The notes under the pieces: generated by a model
The model's input: the letters and a program-made list of their open reading frames with translations, nothing else
Told to the model about the DNA's origin: nothing
Database searches by the model: none
Shown here: positions 30,588-32,772 of the stretch, one piece after another
Layout of the letters: each line of letters begins with the position of its first letter
Numbering within the stretch: position 1 is the stretch's first letter
NCBI GenBank assembly: GCA_938028745.1
Contig: CALIZL010000084.1
Location: 1-32,772, forward strand
DNA: 32,772 nucleotides
Direction: 5' to 3'
Origin: an uncultured Prevotella sp.
GTDB lineage: Bacteria > Bacteroidota > Bacteroidia > Bacteroidales > Bacteroidaceae
Program-made: the position numbers and the translations under genes

Positions 30588-31817
30588 TTATAGTGCTTCT
30601 ATATTGTTAAACAATCTGATTAATGAGCGACCAACAGCAGCAGCTAGATTTACTGGGACTGCATTACCTATTTGTTTATATTGGGCTGTCATATTACCAC
30701 AAAATTCCCAATCATCTGGAAAAGTTTGTATTCTGGCATATTCCCTAACTGTTAAAGGTCTAGTTTCTGTTGGATGGCATCTTTCAGTCTGCTTCATAGC
30801 TGGAGCGCAAGTAAGAGTTAAAGATGGTTCGTCTAATGATAGTCTTCTAGCTATACCAGTCTTACCACCACCCATATAGTAGCTACCCTTCATATATTCA
30901 AGCTGTAAATCATCTGGTAAATCCTTCCAGTAACCACCCATAGGGACTTGTTCCATTATTTCCTTCTTCCTTTGTGGGTATTTCTGTCCTATTGATTCTG
31001 GAACATCACAATCATACAGAAGACCTTTAAAGAAAGCATCCCTTAAAGTTACAACTCTATTAAAAGGTGAAGGGTAGTGAAACTTTACTTTATCAGCTAT
31101 ATCATTTCTAATAGCAATCAGTATTAAACGCTCTCTTTTTTGTGGTACTTGATACTGTATTGCTTTTAATAATTGTGGCTCTACTAGGGTATATCCTAAA
31201 TCTGCTATTACGCTTTTAATCACTTTAAAAGTATGTCCTTTGTCGTGAGTATATAAGCCTTTTACGTTCTCTCCCATAAATACCTTTGGCTTCACTTCTT
31301 TAACGGTTCTAGCAAGCTCAAAGAATAGTGTACCTCTAGCATCCTCAAATCCTCCCTTATTACCAGCATAACTAAAAGCTTGGCAAGGGAAACCACCAGA
31401 AAGGAAATCTACTTTACCTTCATACTCTTTAAAGGAAATATCGTGTATATCACCTTCTACTACATTCCAGCTAGGTCTGTTCTTTCTAAGAGTAGCGCAA
31501 GCGGATTTATCAAACTCATTTAGTAGAACGTGTTTAAATCCCGCTTTCTCCATACCTAAAGCTAGACCACCACCTCCAGCAAACAATTCTATAGAAGTAA
31601 AGTCCCTTACTGGCTTTACCTTATATTCTTCATCCCATTTGTTATCTATCATAGATTCAATTTGGGAAATACCTACCAACTGGTTAGCATAAAAGCCCTC
31701 TTGTCCATTCTCATTCTTTTCCAGATTAAGAGTGCCTTTTTTTACCCAAGTGATTACTGTGCGTATAGATACACTTAATATGTCTGCTAAATTAGTTACT
31801 GTGAAAAACTGTTCCAT
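30588..31817 (-). CDS. DNA (cytosine-5-)-methyltransferase with N-terminal HTH
   Basis: This 409-residue enzyme methylates cytosine C5. Motif I is FAGGGGLALGMEKAGF (about 79-94). Motif IV, GGFPCQAFS, holds the catalytic C145. Motif VI is ENVKGL (183-188), motif VIII QYQVPQKRERLILIAI (221-236), and motif X QIGNAVPVNLA near the C-terminus. The target-recognition region lies about 255-350. Residues 1-45 resemble a MerR/excisionase-type helix-turn-helix (FTVTNLADILSVSIRTVITWVKKGTL), which may let it repress the operon. It starts 3 bases after the nuclease stop codon. Confidence 0.93.
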   Translation of the reverse strand: MEQFFTVTNLADILSVSIRTVITWVKKGTLNLEKNENGQEGFYANQLVGISQIESMIDNKWDEEYKVKPVRDFTSIELFAGGGGLALGMEKAGFKHVLLNEFDKSACATLRKNRPSWNVVEGDIHDISFKEYEGKVDFLSGGFPCQAFSYAGNKGGFEDARGTLFFELARTVKEVKPKVFMGENVKGLYTHDKGHTFKVIKSVIADLGYTLVEPQLLKAIQYQVPQKRERLILIAIRNDIADKVKFHYPSPFNRVVTLRDAFFKGLLYDCDVPESIGQKYPQRKKEIMEQVPMGGYWKDLPDDLQLEYMKGSYYMGGGKTGIARRLSLDEPSLTLTCAPAMKQTERCHPTETRPLTVREYARIQTFPDDWEFCGNMTAQYKQIGNAVPVNLAAAVGRSLIRLFNNIEAL

Positions 31818-31820
31818 TGC

Positions 31821-32564
31821 TTAAAAATGGTCAAACCCTTCATAGGTCTTAAATGCCAATAAATACAAACTCTTAAAGGTATCAGATGAAATAGCCTTCA
31901 AATCATTGTATACAGTGTTGTCAATAACACCCTTATGAGTTTCAGCTATTACATCATCCAGAATAGTAGGTAGTGCTTTACACAACTTCATAAAAGCATC
32001 CGCATCACCGAAAACTATCTCATAGAACTTATCCATAGATACCCTTCTTATTCTTTCGTGTTCATACTTTTCTCCATTTAAAGAAGCCTTCCAGATGATA
32101 TTTTGAGATTGAGTAGCAATGGCTTCTACTAGCATACAAGTAGATTCTGGGTCTTTTATAAGCTGCTTCTGCATCTTCATATAAGTAGCTTGACCAGAAG
32201 AAGAGTTCATAGTATTATGCTTATTCTTCATTTCTACATAAATCTTCCTACTGTCATTAATTACATCAAATCCCTTTTCTGGCACATACCAACCATTACC
32301 AGCATAGTTAAATAGATTTTGGTGGAAGTAGCCTATATGGTTAGTATTAGCTTTGTCTATTTGTCTAATACATTCCGATTCTATTATTTCTTCAAAGGAC
32401 TTACCATAAACCTTTGCATCGAAGGTTAGTTTAATAGGGTCTATTACGTTCTTATTAAACTCATTCATATCTATAACAGTCTTATATTTTAAGACTGTAT
32501 CTTTAATGTGCTTATATATTTCTGAATCAGGAATAAAGCCTAAATTATATGTTCTTTGTGCCAT
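31821..32564 (-). CDS. Type II restriction endonuclease, Eco47II/Sau96I-like (probable GGNCC)
   Basis: From the ATG at 32564 (MAQRTYNLGF) this is a 247-residue protein; a TTG three codons earlier is possible. A PD-(D/E)xK-type site is visible with D100 in KGFDVIND and E111/K113 in YVEMKNKHNTMNSSSG. This stretch is characteristic of the Eco47II family, whose members cut GGNCC. The specificity is inferred from the family, not shown. It is the first gene of the pair, directly upstream of the methyltransferase. Confidence 0.85.
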   Translation of the reverse strand: MAQRTYNLGFIPDSEIYKHIKDTVLKYKTVIDMNEFNKNVIDPIKLTFDAKVYGKSFEEIIESECIRQIDKANTNHIGYFHQNLFNYAGNGWYVPEKGFDVINDSRKIYVEMKNKHNTMNSSSGQATYMKMQKQLIKDPESTCMLVEAIATQSQNIIWKASLNGEKYEHERIRRVSMDKFYEIVFGDADAFMKLCKALPTILDDVIAETHKGVIDNTVYNDLKAISSDTFKSLYLLAFKTYEGFDHF

Positions 32565-32587
32565 TTGTCTCAAGTAAAAATTATCAG

Positions 32588-32595
32588 CAAAGGTA
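32588..32595 (-). promoter_or_regulatory. -7 box upstream of the restriction genes
   Basis: TACCTTTG on the minus strand (32595-32588) matches TAnnTTTG and lies 24 bases before the ATG. No proper TTTG was found at normal distance, so this is a partial promoter match. Confidence 0.45.
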
Positions 32596-32609
32596 CGGAA
32601 ATAACACGA

Positions 32610-32634
32610 AAATCCAGCTTATTAGGCTGGATTT
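32610..32634. terminator. Hairpin terminator upstream of the restriction genes
   Basis: AAATCCAGC (32610-32618) and GCTGGATTT (32626-32634) form a 9-bp stem with a 7-base loop, followed on the plus strand by ATTTAAT and on the minus strand by TTCG. It probably ends a gene beyond the window or insulates the restriction operon. From 32641 to the window end nothing was recognised. Confidence 0.6.
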
Positions 32635-32772
32635 ATTTAATATATGCTATTTATTATTGTTTTTATTTGCATTATATTTCTCTATATGAAGTCATCTAGA
32701 CTTTTCCCTCTTTCTTAGTCTTTTTCAGAAAAATCAGTATAAATGCGATATAGTTCCATCCCTCCCAACTGG

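Noticed and set aside
1..32772. rRNA or tRNA genes
   Set aside because: No cloverleaf with T-loop GTTCGAnnC context or rRNA-like sequence was found on either strand by eye; a tRNA scan could settle this.

Overview
This is a chromosomal window from a member of the Bacteroidota, most likely Prevotellaceae (Prevotella in the broad sense). The evidence is the NusA/IF-2, SufBCD and three-subunit fumarate reductase sequences, several promoters of the Bacteroidota type (TTTG, about 19 bases, TAnnTTTG), and the HU-like protein / tiny membrane peptide / peptidoglycan hydrolase neighbourhood. No rRNA, tRNA or CRISPR array was recognised. Assignments come from reading translations and motifs by eye; no database search was run.

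Layout. (1) 656-5821, +: rimP-nusA-infB, the conserved translation/transcription factor operon, behind a canonical promoter; nusA has a G+C-rich, foldable leader. (2) 5984-11882, +: an iron-sulfur cluster assembly locus, sufB, an exported barrel-like protein, sufC, sufD and then sufS after a repeat-filled spacer. (3) 12108-12410, -: a small membrane protein. (4) 12520-13066: a repeat block whose core is an array of CTAG spaced exactly 9 bp apart. (5) 13095-13697, +: rnhB. (6) 13698-14899: about 1.2 kb without a credible gene, holding a 22-bp minisatellite. (7) 14900-19127, -: a WYL-type regulator and a large exported tricorn-type protease, separated by a 53-nt hairpin. (8) 19738-23734, +: the fumarate reductase/succinate dehydrogenase operon frdC-frdA-frdB, with promoter, long leader and terminator. 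(9) 23789-25974, -: an unrecognised two-gene unit with its own promoter. (10) 26230-28726, -: an RteC-like protein, an M15A peptidase, an HU-like protein and two overlapping micro-genes of 36 and 35 residues; a second 9-bp CTAG array lies between HU and the micro-genes. (11) 28873-29464: three tandem 143-bp units, each with a terminator-like hairpin, next to two 66-bp units. (12) 29528-29938, -: an FKBP-type prolyl isomerase whose start codon appears to have been lost at a junction with AT-rich DNA. (13) 30259-32634: AT-rich, apparently acquired DNA with an unknown small ORF and a restriction-modification pair (C5-methyltransferase and an Eco47II-like nuclease, probably GGNCC).

How the genes fit together. 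The left two thirds is housekeeping: translation, Fe-S cluster assembly and succinate-forming anaerobic respiration. FrdB needs three Fe-S clusters, so the suf and frd loci are functionally linked. The right third is accessory DNA. The most distinctive signal is in the non-coding DNA: several independent families of phased or tandem repeats, two of which (the CTAG arrays) share both a 9-bp register and a neighbouring 21-bp block although they lie about 13.6 kb apart in opposite orientation.
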